Assembly (NCBI GenBank): GCA_037447655.1
Contig: JBBHKE010001178.1
Coordinates: forward strand, 122,001 to 186,000
Origin: Zygnema cylindricum
Lineage: Eukaryota > Streptophyta > Zygnematophyceae > Zygnematales > Zygnemataceae
Length of the DNA: 64,000 nt
Direction of reading: 5' to 3'
Shown: positions 1-18,732 of the stretch, piece by piece
How positions within the stretch are numbered: the first letter of the stretch is position 1
Layout of the letters: every line of letters begins with the position of its first letter
Program-made: the position numbers and the translations under genes
The notes under the pieces: model-generated
Databases searched by the model: none
What the model was told of the DNA's origin: nothing
What the model saw: only the letters and a program-made list of their open reading frames with translations

Positions 1-1008
1 GGATGATTCAAGCACGCAACAAATTGCCACCGCATGTCTGTCATGGAACAAGACACTGCATTAAAATGGTGAAGAGCTGAAGGAGGAAATATGCGCCGTG
101 AAGTGTCGTTGCACAATTCAGCATTGACACTGTTTCTTCTCTTGTTACCTCCCTTGCTTTAAAATATTATCCTATCTATTTTTCTCTATTGCCTCTATCC
201 ATACATTCCCCTCGCAAACAATCTCTGCACCTGTGCCTGCTTTCCATATTTTCCAGATTCCTTGCTGAACACATTTGAGTAAAATAGTAGGTTATTCTTG
301 ACTCTTATCAACTCCCACTTACATGAAACCAAAAAGCTGCCATATTTATCTACTCCGTATTCATCTACTTCAGCATTATCAACTTCTTCAGCAGAACCAA
401 TACATCTAAACCTGAGAACTTACCCTGGCCAAGCAATTCTGCAAACTTTAATTTATGACAATTTCAAGGGTCTTGGGTAAGCAACAATAATTAAATATAA
501 CTTCAAAACCAACATAAGGACAGGTAGATTGAGGGAAAAAAACTCAAAAAATAAGCATTGGTAAAGTAGCCCAAAGTTAAGGTGCTTGGTGATTTTTTTT
601 GTCAAATAACGATGACAGGTGGTCTAAACTCTCTTGCAAAACACTTCTCCCCCCAATCGAACCATGGACTAGGTCATCATTACATGAAAGAAGAACCGAC
701 CAGTCAGTGTGACCGGTTTAACACTTTCCCCGTCACCGAGTAATGTCAAAATGCACATTCAGGGGTGTTATGATCTAAACCTTACCTTACCTGTTTTGAT
801 TTCCGCAATTTATATAAAAGTGGAGATAGCAACAAAGACAAAAAATTAACTATTTTTCTTTACAAATTCCTTAGAGAACAAAGTAGAATTATCACAATTG
901 CAGGACGCTCTCCTGCATATTGAACATATCTCCAGAAATGGATTGATTTTTGAAAGAGGACGCCTAAGTGGAACTTCAAAAAAGAATGGGACTCTGCTAA
1001 AAACTCAC

Positions 1009-2732
<1,724 letters not shown>

Positions 2733-3136
2733 TCAAATAATGTGGACGACCCCATTCGCCTCCGTATTAAAGTATTGCGTATCGTATGGGTAGCGGCGTT
2801 TTGTAATACGGCGTGCCGGCAGGAGTGCCGGTCGTTGCTCGGTATGGCAGTACGATACTGGCGGTACGTAGGACATCCCGGTATAAACCCAAATGGTAAA
2901 CCTGAGCGCTGGATGTTACATTGACTGGCGTTGCACAAATGCGCCTGTTTCGTGCATGCGAGTTTCAAATTATGGGACACGTATTTACTTTCAGTCAAAA
3001 AGTACAAGGAAGGTACAAGACTGAAAGGACTGTAAAGTGTAAACAAAGAGCTAAAATTACACGTAAAAACATCGAAACCGTAAGATTAGATGCTAGGTGA
3101 CCGTGGATTGGTGACTGTAGTTTTGTTTGTTTATTG

Positions 3137-3570
3137 CATAGTTCAAAAGTAGGCGTTTCTACTGTAGGCCTTCTGTAGGCGCCTTTATCGTAAGTTGTGT
3201 TATGGGCTTTTCGTGTGATCTTCTTAAATCGCTACTTTAATCAGCGACCGTCCGATCTCGTAAGTTGTGTTATGGGCTTTTCATGTGATCTTCTTATATC
3301 GCTACTTTTATCATCGACCGTCCGATCGCCCAAATCTGACGGTTTAAATACAAAATACCTCAAAACTCACATAAAAATAATTTTTTGTTCAAATGTTTTT
3401 CAAAATTTAGACATGACGTTAAATTCTCTATCGATCGATGTGCAACTCAACCCTGTTAATATTTATTAACATTTTGCGACCAATACAATATGGGTCTTAA
3501 GGTCATATTTTATGTTTTGCATACAATAGGCATATTGTATGGGCGTACTTTCACCTACTTTTAAACTATG
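3137..3570. mobile_element. hAT-like MITE, family A (left arm only)
   Basis: A 434-bp element with terminal inverted repeats CATAGTTCAAAAGTAGG, flanked by an exact 8-bp target duplication GTTTATTG (3129-3136 and 3571-3578). The right arm has the unoccupied site near 10760-10780. Inside, a unit of about 70 bp containing TCGTAAGTTGTGTTATGGGC occurs twice in tandem (about 3188-3257 and 3258-3327). A second copy in opposite orientation lies at 58780-59235. An 8-bp duplication and termini starting CA fit the hAT superfamily. There is no transposase, so the element is non-autonomous. Confidence 0.88.
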
Positions 3571-5049
3571 GTTTATTGGGTTTTGTAAACTTGACTAGGG
3601 TCTATAATTTTATCACTCGTATTCTTCTCTCGTATGGATGAAGTTTCTTTGCATGTGACCTTTTTTAGTCCTCCCATCTTAGGTTCACAAGAACCACATG
3701 ACCAGACATTTGATGGAATCATTGGTTCACGAATAATATTTTTTTAAGGAAGCGCGATTGGTAAACCATTTGAATACACGGGATCCAAAGAAGTGGATGG
3801 CAAAGACGAAACTGAAAAACTTGCAAGCGAAACGAAACAAAAAAATGGTGTGAAAAGAACTAACACGTAAACGAAAAGCGCGTCAACAAGGCACTCTAAG
3901 AAGCATAGGAAATAGTCGTCTTGATGCGAGCCGACTCGTTTTTTGCGGGATTATAAAATCACACTTTTTTCTCTCATTTTCATCTTTTTCTCTTCCATTT
4001 TTTGTTTTTTTTTCCTTCACGAAAAATAGAATGTGCTCTCGATAGAAAACGTTTTTTCTCTTAAAACAAATTTGTGGGGCAAGAAAGAGGAAAGAGATAA
4101 CTCGTTTTCTTCTTTCTTTTCGGTTGATCTAGTGGTTGACCGTCTTTTTTGGTAAACTTCATTTTCTTTAAAGTTTTTTTTTTTTTTTTTTAAATAAAGT
4201 TTTTTTTGTTCATATTATTTAGGACGGAGAGGCCAAACTCCTCTTTTCTTTCTAAAATGAAATTAACAAACACATAAAAAATCATCGAATGACATCACGA
4301 AGTGACACATTTAATTTTTTAGCTAGCCTCTTCGTGTTTGTTAAACAACATTAAAAAAAACCGCAACACAAAATCCATCCTTTTCTTTTGCTCTTGTGCA
4401 GGATTACCCCAATATTCATTATGATGTCCATTCTTCATCCCCTTGCATTGCAAAATCCCATTTTAAAATGAAACAACTCATTTTAGTAAAATGGAAAGCC
4501 ATATAGATATAGTGCGCAATCTTGTAAAAAATATCGCTAGTATCCATGATATTTGTTAAAATAAAGCGATTATAGGATAGCCTACAACAGTTTAATGTAA
4601 AAGCCAAAATTGAAAAAATGTTTAGATAGATACAAACAAGTTTAAGGACATAAAATGAGAAACTGTAATGGTTTTGTAATCCCTACACATAACGAAACGA
4701 AGTCTTTTCATACACGTAAAATCGTACACATAACTAAAACACAAAACCCCAAAATTCTTAAGAAACCCTTTCATTACATTAAAATCACGCACATCATTAA
4801 GAACAAGCCAATTACATATAGCCAAATAAAGCACAGTAACACAAACTAGCAAGTAAACTACACATCCATATAAATAGCACAGTAAATCATTCATAACTAG
4901 TGGTATTAAAACAATGAAGAGATCGCAACAATAACCAAATAAAGGAAACGCAGGCCATTATCACAAGCATGAAACCACAACCCCGAGTAGATTTTCATAC
5001 GATAACGACAAAAAATAACCTCACAAATGAGTACATTTTTCATACGCTA

Positions 5050-5538
5050 CACCGCGAATCGTAATTAGAGTAAATAAATAATTAGAGTAAAAAAATGAAA
5101 AAAAATATTTAGAGTTATTAATTATAATTTGGGTAATCAACCATTTTAAAAAAAATACTATAATTTATCAATAACTCTAATTGATCCGCGCTGAATATAT
5201 ATATAGGTACACGTACAGAATTTGACAAAACGTATAGTTTCACGTCATTATGACGTTTGCACTACGCGGTTTGTTAAAACGCAGCTACATGATCACGACC
5301 TGTATTAAGTCATTATTTGTACTTTTTTACTCAATAAAGTATAATTTTGCACGGTCAAACACCGAGCGTACGCCACACTATTTAAAGCGACACTATATTT
5401 GAATTATTCACGCTCATTCAAAAAGTACCTTAAATAACGTAAAGATTAATTTAGAATAATGTTATCTATTTATGGTGATAGAGTCAAAATTTTGGGTGAC
5501 GGAATTAGCGTACATAACTATAATTACAATTCGCGGTG
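5050..5538. mobile_element. TA-flanked MITE, long subfamily (left arm only)
   Basis: A 489-bp element beginning CACCGCGAATCGTAATTAGAG and ending with its near complement, flanked by TA on each side (5048-5049, 5539-5540). The right arm near 9330 keeps the unoccupied site with a single TA, so the target duplication is TA, as in Tc1/mariner elements. The interior is AT-rich and non-coding and resembles 10786-11385, 55969-56507 and 56843-57384. Confidence 0.85.
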
Positions 5539-6418
5539 TAGTGATAAAACATGTGGTCTAAGGAATTTGTTAAACATAATTAGTGTGGATAACGCCATAT
5601 ACCTATATATTTTTAGCATTCGTACACCTTTATTTTAATCCTTGTACGGATGCAACAATTCTCCCATAGATTACATGCCTTTGGCAAATGCCCAACCAGA
5701 AGCTCTGTCCTGCAACATATGCTTTGTTCTTTCATCACATCAGAATTATGCGCATGTTGTGTACGCCTGCTAGCCACCAGCCTAATCCTTTTTGAGCAAA
5801 TGTTATGCGATGAGCAGAATGTTACATAATAGCTCATCACATGACCAGCTATATCGATCCTGTTTTAGCGATGAATAGTGCATGGCTGCATGCTCCCAGC
5901 GACGTCGATGCTAATGTACTTCGCCGGTGCTAAATCTATAATGAAGCGACGCACACCGGCTACGCCGATGCAGGTTTGGGCCGATATGCTGAATGGTGAC
6001 GCTCTCGATCTTCAAATCATTGAGTGAGCGTCAACGGATCCTGTGTGGTCAGACCGAGAAGACTACCCCTGGTATTTCATGAGATAAGATCGCGGTCCCA
6101 TAGTCGTATTCGCGGATACGGTCCATTATATTTCATGCGGGTCAAAGAGGTTTCCATGTGCGCACGACCTAAATCGTTCAAATGTATGTGACCCATAGCC
6201 CCAAACTTCCTGCAGCCAACTAGCCATTATTACAGTGGGAACGTGTACATTTACCAAGTTGGAGTGTAGCTCCTCTGTTTTACGAGACACAACGAGGCTG
6301 ATGATGTGTGCCCACCACGCATTTATGGTCATCAAGTGCACTGGGTCCTGTACGGCATTGTACCAAAAGTGAGAAAGTGAGTACGAATATGCACACGTGT
6401 CAGGAAGTATGTCGACAA

Positions 6419-6930
6419 TCTGTACGAAGAATGTTTCAAACCTCTATAAAATGTGTACGGAATGTGTACCATTTCTTTCAGGAGGCGTAATCGTCAATTT
6501 TGACATCCCCAGTGGCGGCTCGAATCTGCGAAACGATCTCTCGAAATAACGGGCAACGCCCAAAAAGTGGAACTGGCCGGTGAGACACGTGGAGTTCCAT
6601 GCACAGAAAGCGTTCCGTTTATGTCTTTTTTTGACTGCCTTTTCGGTTGCCCGCTTTGCCCCGCCGCTATCTCGTAACTTCCTTGCAAAAGAGTTTTGAC
6701 GGCCGTCTGACACTCAGCCGGTAATTTAAAAAACTCGACGGCCGGTTGATCTTTCTGATTCAACTGCTAAATTATCTCCCTTTCTTTCTTCATTTTCTCT
6801 CTGCCTTCTCTCCCTCCCACTCTCTCGCTCTCTCTCTCTCTCTCGCCCAACTCGTCTTCTCCTCGCTGACGCGTAATAGGTTGCCACGTGTCCCCTGTGA
6901 ATCAAAATTAGACGGACGCTTGGGTGTGGA
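6419..6930 (+). promoter_or_regulatory. Probable promoter and 5' leader of the ubiquitin-like exon
   Basis: Unique sequence between the inverted-repeat arm and the start codon at 6931. It ends with a pyrimidine-rich CT microsatellite (about 6778-6845), typical of plant 5' leaders, and contains the G-box-like core CCACGTG just before 6900. No clear TATA box is visible. Reading frames on the minus strand here are chance frames. Confidence 0.35.
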
Positions 6931-7108
6931 ATGACGTCACCCAGCGTCGAGACAATTCCTGCCGCCCATCCTCTCCGAGTAAATGTCCGCCATGGTTCTC
7001 AAAGCCTCCAGGTGGAAGTTCCAGGAACAGGACACGTGTCAGACCTTATGGCGGAGCTGGAAAAGCTGACGGGTGTCCCGCCACGTGGCCAGAAGCTTAT
7101 TCATAAAG
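6931..7108 (+). CDS. First exon of a ubiquitin-like-domain protein (orphan, rest of gene missing)
   Basis: An ATG at 6931 opens a 59-residue segment ending at a good splice donor (AAG then GT at 7109). The stretch PLRVNVRHGSQSLQVEVPG followed by DLMAELEKLTGVPP and QKLIHKG has the layout of a ubiquitin fold: a first beta strand, a second strand, the main helix, and the QKLI-KG turn. Comparable N-terminal ubiquitin-like domains occur in BAG-family co-chaperone regulators, UBFD1-like and WLM-protease proteins; I cannot choose among them. The codon for the last glycine is split by the intron. No later exon follows before the N gap at 7595, and beyond the gap the sequence turns into the inverted-repeat arm, so the remainder is probably on another contig. 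Confidence 0.7.
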
Positions 7109-7594
7109 GTTAAAATAAAAGAAAAACTGTCATAAAAACTCGCATAAAGCTGGATATAATTCTTTGACATTGTGTGATTGTTGCATTTAGTGATGGATAA
7201 TGCATGGAGAGGGAGGGAAATATTCTTTTTTTTTACTAGTGTGGCCCTCAATATCATTCATTTTTGGTGCATTCGGATTTTTAGGGTTTTTTTTTGAAAT
7301 TGAGCCTGTGTCTCATGGCGAGTGGAATTCACAGCATCCGTTTCAGTCACAGTTGCATTGTGCTCTTTTTAATTATCCTCTCTGTATTCTCGCATTCTCT
7401 CCCCTCTCTATCTCTTCTCTTTTCTCTCGGCCTATTCACTTATTTTCGCACTCTCCTTCCCGCTCCCTCTTCCCTCTCTCTTTCCCTTTCCCTCTCTCTC
7501 CCCCTCTCTCTCCCCCTCTCTCTCCCCCTCCCTCTCCCTCTCCCTCTCCCTCTCCCACACCCCCTCCCACTCCCCCTCCCACTCCCACTCCCCC
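7109..7594. other. Intron start with pyrimidine microsatellite up to the contig end
   Basis: This follows the ubiquitin-like exon donor. From about 7415 it becomes almost pure CT, then a CCCTCTCCCTCTC repeat, ending in CCCACTCCCACTCCCC immediately before the N run. A contig breaking inside low-complexity sequence is a common assembly outcome. Reading frames across it are artefacts of the repeat. Confidence 0.7.
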
Positions 7595-7604
7595 NNNNNN
7601 NNNN
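7595..7604. other. Assembly gap (10 N)
   Basis: Exactly ten N. The same length is used at 54974-54983, so this is a placeholder of unknown true size between two contigs. It lies almost at the centre of the inverted repeat. Confidence 0.99.
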
Positions 7605-7950
7605 AGTACTCTATTCTAGCGCCAGGGTAGCAGCATAAGCGTCTAACGGTCTATGCGAGGTAACATAAAGTACAAAAGTACGTCCAGTTTCTCCAAAGGT
7701 ACACGCGTGTGCTGGATTTAGCAAGTTTACATACACTGGGTATCGGGTTTGAAGGACGTCGGTTGATCGGTATTAATGTCACCCTTGCACATGTAAATGG
7801 TTCAACCTCCACATCCAGGAGACAAAGTGTGAAAATGCTCTGTGCTGCTCCGACTACTACACACGGGTGGTGCGTAAATACCAGTAGTGCACGTGATCCA
7901 GGACATGCCGTAACATGGTTTTCACTCTTTCACTCATGCTTATACGTGTG
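7605..7950. other. Unique spacer, no gene seen
   Basis: About 345 bp between the gap and the right arm. It does not match the left spacer (6419-6930) and contains no coding signature that I can support. Confidence 0.6.
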
Positions 7951-8526
7951 TTGTCGACATACTTCCTGACACGTGTGCATATTCGTACTCACTTTCTCAC
8001 TTTTGGTACAATGCCGTACAGGACCTAGTGCACGTGATGACCATAAATGCGTGGTGGGCACACATCATCAGCCTCGTCGTGTCTCGTAAAAGTGTGAAAC
8101 AGAGGACCTACACCTCCAACTTGGTAAATGTACACGTTCCCACTGTAATTATGGCTAGTTGGCTGCAGGAAGTTTGGGCTATGGGTCACATACATTTGAA
8201 CGATTTAGGTCGTGTGCGCACATGGAAACCTCTTTGACCTGCATGAAAACATGAAATACAATGGAGCGTATCTGGCAATCTGCGAATACGACGATGGGAC
8301 CGCGATCTTATCTCATGAAATACCAGAGGCAGTCTTCCCGTTATGGACCACACCGGCACACAGGATCCCTTGACGCTCAATGATTTGAAGATCGAGAGCG
8401 TCACCATTCAGCGTATCGGCCTGAACCTGCATCGGCGCAGCCGGTGTACGTCGCTTCATTATAGCGTCAATTTAGCACCGGCGAAGTACATTAGCATCGA
8501 CGTCGCTGGGAGCATGCACCATACAT

Positions 8527-8995
8527 CAGAAGTCGCAAAAGTCAAAATTTTAGATAACCGAAACCGACCGATTTTTTTTTTTCCAAAATCTGAGTACCCG
8601 ACGCCCGACCGGGTTACGTCACGCTCCAAAATTATTGACAGTTACCCGAAACGCGTTTACGAAAAAAAAAGTTAACCGAAACTCGATTTCTCACGACTAC
8701 CCGTACCCGCCCGTACCCGAATATGTACAAAATTAGTGGTACATCTCCCTACTACCTTCCCCGATACCAAGAGTACAAAGTACAATAATGTTGGATAGTA
8801 TTGACAATACAAAACCTTCATTTTTTCTCGTTTTTTGTTTACCCGACCGTAACCGAATTTTTTATCTTTTTTCGTGAATTAACCGCCCGAATCCGCCCGA
8901 CCCCCACAAATTTGGCAATCGAATCCGTTCAGGATCCGACGCGGGCGATCGGTTTACGGTCGGTTGCGGTTTCGGTTGACCGTTTGTGACCTCTG
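8527..8995. mobile_element. hAT-like MITE, family C (right arm only)
   Basis: A 469-bp element with imperfect terminal inverted repeats CAGAAGTCGCAAA / CAGAGGTCACAAA and an exact 8-bp target duplication CCATACAT (8519-8526, 8996-9003). The subterminal zones hold repeated ACCGAAACCGACCG-like motifs on both ends, as in hAT elements where transposase binds subterminal repeats. No transposase is encoded. The matching left-arm site (about 5865-5895) is empty but carries two imperfect copies of the target word. Confidence 0.88.
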
Positions 8996-9259
8996 CCATA
9001 CATCGCTAAAACAATATCGACATAACTGGTCGTGATGAGCTATTGTGTAACATTCTGCTCGTCGCATACATTTGCTCAAAAAGGTTTAGGCTGGTGGCAA
9101 GCAGGTGTACACAACATGCGCACATAATTCAGGTGTGATGAAATAACAAAGCATATGTTGCGGGACGGAGCTTCTGGTTGGGTATTTGCCAAAGGCATGT
9201 AATCTATCGGAGAATTGTTGTATCCGTACAAGGATTAAAATAAAGGTGTACAAATGTTA

Positions 9260-10640
9260 AAAATATATAGGTATATGGCATTATCCATACTACTTGTGTT
9301 TAACGAATTCTTAAGACCACATGTTTTATCATTAGCGTATGAAAAACATACTCACTTGTGAGGTTTAATTTTGTCGTTATTGTATGAAAATGTACTCGGG
9401 TTTTGTTTTCCTGGTTTTGATAATGGCCCTCGTTTCCTTTATTTGGTTATTGTTGCGATTTATTCATTGTTTTAATAGCACTAGTTATGAATAATTTACC
9501 GTGCTATTTATATGGATGTGTGGTTTACTTGCTAGTTTGTGCTACTGTGCTCTATTTGGTTATATGTAATTGGCTTGTTATTAATGAAGTGCGTGATTTT
9601 AATGTAATGAGAGGGTTTCTTAAGGATTTCGGGGTTTTGTGTTTTAGTTATGTGTACGATTTTACGTGTATGAAAAAACTTCGTTTCATTATGTGCAGGG
9701 ATTATAAAACCCTTTCAAATTCGCATTGTATGTCCTTAAACTTGTTTATATCTATCTAAACAATTTTCAATTTTGGCTTTCGTATTAAACTGTTGTAGGC
9801 TATCTTATTATCGATTTATTTTAACAGATATCATGATAATAGCAATAAGTTTTACAAGATTGCGCACTATATCTATATCGCTTTCCATTTTACTAGAATG
9901 AGTTGTTTCATTTTAAAATGGGATTTTGCATTGCAAGGGGGTGAAGAATGGACATCATAATGAATATTGGGGTAATCGTGCACAAAAGCAAAAGAAAAGG
10001 ATGGATTTTGTGTTGCGGTTTTTTCAATGTCGTCTAACCAACAAGAACAAGCTAGCTCAAAGAAAGAATGTGTTAATTCGAGATTATTTGATGATTTTTT
10101 ATGTGTTTGTTAAAGTTAAATTGAGAAATAAAAAAAGAGTCTGGCCTCTCCGTCCTAAACAATATGAAAAAAAAAAAATCTTGAAAGAAAATGAATACAA
10201 ACAAAACGGTCAACCACGAGATCAACCGAAAAGAAAGAAGAAAACGAGTTATCTCTTTCCTATTTCTTGCCCACAAATTTTTTTAAGAGAAAAAAACGTT
10301 TTCTGTCCGGAGCACATTATATTTTTCGTGAAGGGAAAAAAAAAAAAAAAAAAACGAAAGAGAAAAAAAATGAAAATGAGAGAAAAAAAGGTGATTTTAT
10401 AATCCCGCAAAAACGAGTCAGCTTGCATCAAGACGACTTTTTCCTATGCTTCTTTGAGTGCCTTGTTGGCACGCTTTTCGTCTACGTGTTAGTTCTTTTC
10501 ACGCCATTTTTTTGTTTCGTTTCGCTTGCAAGTTTTTCAGTTTCGTCTTTGGCATCCACTTATTTGGATCCCATGTATTCAGATGGTTTAATAATCACAC
10601 TTCCTTAAAAACATATTATTCGTAAACCAATGATTCCATC
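9260..10640. other. Intergenic AT-rich part of the right arm
   Basis: Holds T- and A-rich runs and a 90-codon open frame (9487-9759) that is also open in the left arm. The substitution pattern of that frame does not look coding (see rejected items). No gene supported. Confidence 0.5.
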
Positions 10641-10785
10641 AAATGGTTCTTGTGAACTTGGGATGGGAGGACTAAAGATGGTCACATGCAAAGAAACTGC
10701 ATCCATACGAGAGAACAATGCGAGTGATAAAAATACAGACCCTAGTCAAGTTTACAAAACCCAATAAATAAACAAAACTACAGTA

Positions 10786-10866
10786 CACCGTCAATCGCTA
10801 TTGGAGTAAAGGAATAAATAGCGTAAAAAAAAAATTAGAGTTATTAACACTAATCGGGAATTTAAA

Positions 10867-10938
<72 letters not shown>

Positions 10939-11385
10939 TAATTAATCCCTAACTGTAATTTGGGTTGTCCAGAATAATAAATACCCGCCCTTAAAATGTC
11001 TACAGTAATATGTGTATCCGTACAAATTCTGACAATTCTTACGCCGTCGCGTTGTTCACACGGTCGACGGACGAACATATGAGAACGTGATTTTTTTCGA
11101 CGAGTTTGCGTCTCTTTCTTCCAGTGCACATTCACATGTGTGCGCAATAGTGTTAAGTGTCTTTTTATGCCTTTGTAATTCAAAAAGTACCATTTCGTAC
11201 GAAAATACTCTGTCCGTACGACACACTATTTCCATCGAAGTGTACTTTCATTATTAACGCTAATTGAAAAAAAAATCCTAATTAGAATAATGGAAAAAAT
11301 AGTACCATTGATTGTATTTCGGGTTTTTTTTTTTTTTAAAAGGGCACCGAATTGGCGTTATATACTCTAATAGCGATTGACGGTG
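10786..11385. mobile_element. TA-flanked MITE, long subfamily (right arm only), with internal AT microsatellite
   Basis: A 600-bp element starting CACCGTCAATCGCTATTGG and ending with its complement, flanked by TA (10784-10785, 11386-11387). It contains an (AT)n tract of roughly 60 bp at about 10874-10937 that explains its larger size. The left arm (about 3105-3128) lacks it. Confidence 0.85.
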
Positions 11386-11906
11386 TAGTAGTCTAGCCAA
11401 TCCACGGTCACCTAGGATCTAATCTTACGGTTTCGATGTTTTTACGTGTAATTCTAGCTCTTTGTTTACCGTCTTTTCAGTCTTGTACCTTGTACTATTT
11501 GACTGAAAGTAAATACGTGTCCCATACCTTTGAAACTCGTATGCACGAAACAGGCTCATTTTTGCAACGCCAGTCAATGTAACATCCAGCGCTCAGGTTT
11601 ACCATTTGGGTTTATACCAGGATGTCCTACATACCGCCAGTTTCGTACTGCCATACTGAGCAACGACCGGCACTCCTGCCGGCACGCCGTATTACAAAAC
11701 GCCGCTACGCATACGATACGCAAATCTTTAATACGGAGGCGAATGGGGTCGTCCACATTATTTGAAGTAAGAGACGGATGCCACGTCATCCCATTCAATC
11801 TATCCAAAAGATAATTGGGCCAGATAAAATAAAAAGATTCCCCAACGCCGTCGCTCGGTTTGGAATTCCAAAAGTTCCTCGAGTTGTGGAGGGAGAGCGA
11901 TTTTAG

Positions 11907-17398
<5,492 letters not shown>

Positions 17399-17747
17399 GT
17401 AATGTCCCGGCTTTGGCGATTACGAGCGGGCCTGTATAGACTGTAATAGTGTATTACCTCATCCATTGGATTTTTTCTGGAGTTGAATCAATCCATATTC
17501 AAAGGTTGTTTTAATCACAGTTTAGAATAGAAAATAGCATGGGCGTACATCTATGTTTGTAAACCACACCCTATTCTCTGTTATTTACCACTCACATTAT
17601 TTTATGGGCAGATTCAGAAGGATAGCTGACCCAAATTGATTTGGTTGAGAAAATTGCTTTTTGAGCGGCATCTTAAAGCTGAATGGTTACACTACCTGAA
17701 ATGATTACGCATGCTGGCCATTTGAAGGGAGAAGTGCATCCGGGGAT

Positions 17748-17797
<50 letters not shown>

Positions 17798-18472
17798 CAC
17801 CTTGCCATCGAAGACACACCTGCTTAAAAAGAGTCCATCCCTTCAAGAAAAGGCCCATTGCAAGAAAAATGATGCCTAATACAGTTGCCTTTTTTGTTTT
17901 TTTTGTTTCTTTAAACCTTGATGAATTTGCAATAGCAGACACAAAATTTCTTTCACTTTAATAAAAGAATACAAAAACCGAAGCAAAAACAACTGAGTGC
18001 CTTGCATTCATGCATTCTTGCGATCCGCTGTTTGTTATTTTTTGTTTCTTTTGCAACAACAGTTTTCTTTTTTGGTGTGTGCGTGTTGCATATCAAGAAA
18101 ATGTATATAAAAAAAAAGTTCTTGATATTCGATAAGGAGTCTTCTTTTCCCCCTCGATAGACAGTATTTCACTTGTTTCTGTATCGAGCGCAATGATATT
18201 CAAAACAACTGCCTAAAATGAAACTAGTACAGCTGCACAAAAAAAAACAAAACAAAATTTACATCCTTCAAATTTTGATGAACGGTTCAGATGTTGTAAC
18301 GTTGTCACGTTTTAGATGACGCACGTGGTGACAACGTCATATACACATATCTATATAATTTCAGGTACAGTACCTCTGTACCATATTTTTGTAGTGCCAT
18401 GTACGATTTTTACCTTCTCTATGGTGTATCGCTGTATCGAATTTTTATCGCTTGCGATAGTATATCACGGTA
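17399..18472. other. Junction between two convergent truncated genes
   Basis: Neither the missing synthetase exons (plus strand) nor the missing K+-channel 3' exons (minus strand) could be found here. It contains a GA microsatellite of about 44 bp (17751-17794) and A/T-rich runs. Near 17636-17665 one frame reads IDLVEKIAF, faintly like the LVEKF segment that should follow the last synthetase exon, but it is broken by stops. Confidence 0.5.
17751..17794. repeat. GA microsatellite
   Basis: Uninterrupted (GA) dinucleotide run of about 22 units lying between the 3' ends of two convergent genes. Confidence 0.95.
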
Positions 18473-18732
18473 TCAGATTTTTGTTTGGCTCGATATGATA
18501 TAGGTACAGTATCTAGGTTTATACAACACTACTTTCATTTGCATAGACAAATCAATCTGGGTTATTTTGGAAAAATTGCATTCGTAAGTATTGGTTGGTT
18601 TCCAATGGGAGTTGAACTGTGGAACTTGAAGGAAAAAAAAAAAAAAGAGGACTGTAAAATTCATATTTGGTAAAATGCTGAATTGCTGAACAAAGAAGGT
18701 TATAAAGATTAAGTCAATCTCAAGTTTCTCAC

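Noticed and set aside
8028-8237. Frame with MTINAWWAHIISLVVSRK seen in both arms
   Set aside because: The two arm copies diverge by frame-changing indels after about 40 residues, so the frame is not maintained.
4622-9759. 90-codon frame open in both arms (4622-4894 minus, 9487-9759 plus), rich in Cys and hydrophobic residues
   Set aside because: About 20 base differences between arms give roughly three replacement changes per silent change, which is the neutral expectation; no splice, leader or domain support.
10249-10431. Lys/Phe-rich frames in the A/T runs of the right arm
   Set aside because: Produced by A and T homopolymer runs; the left arm equivalent is not open over the same span.
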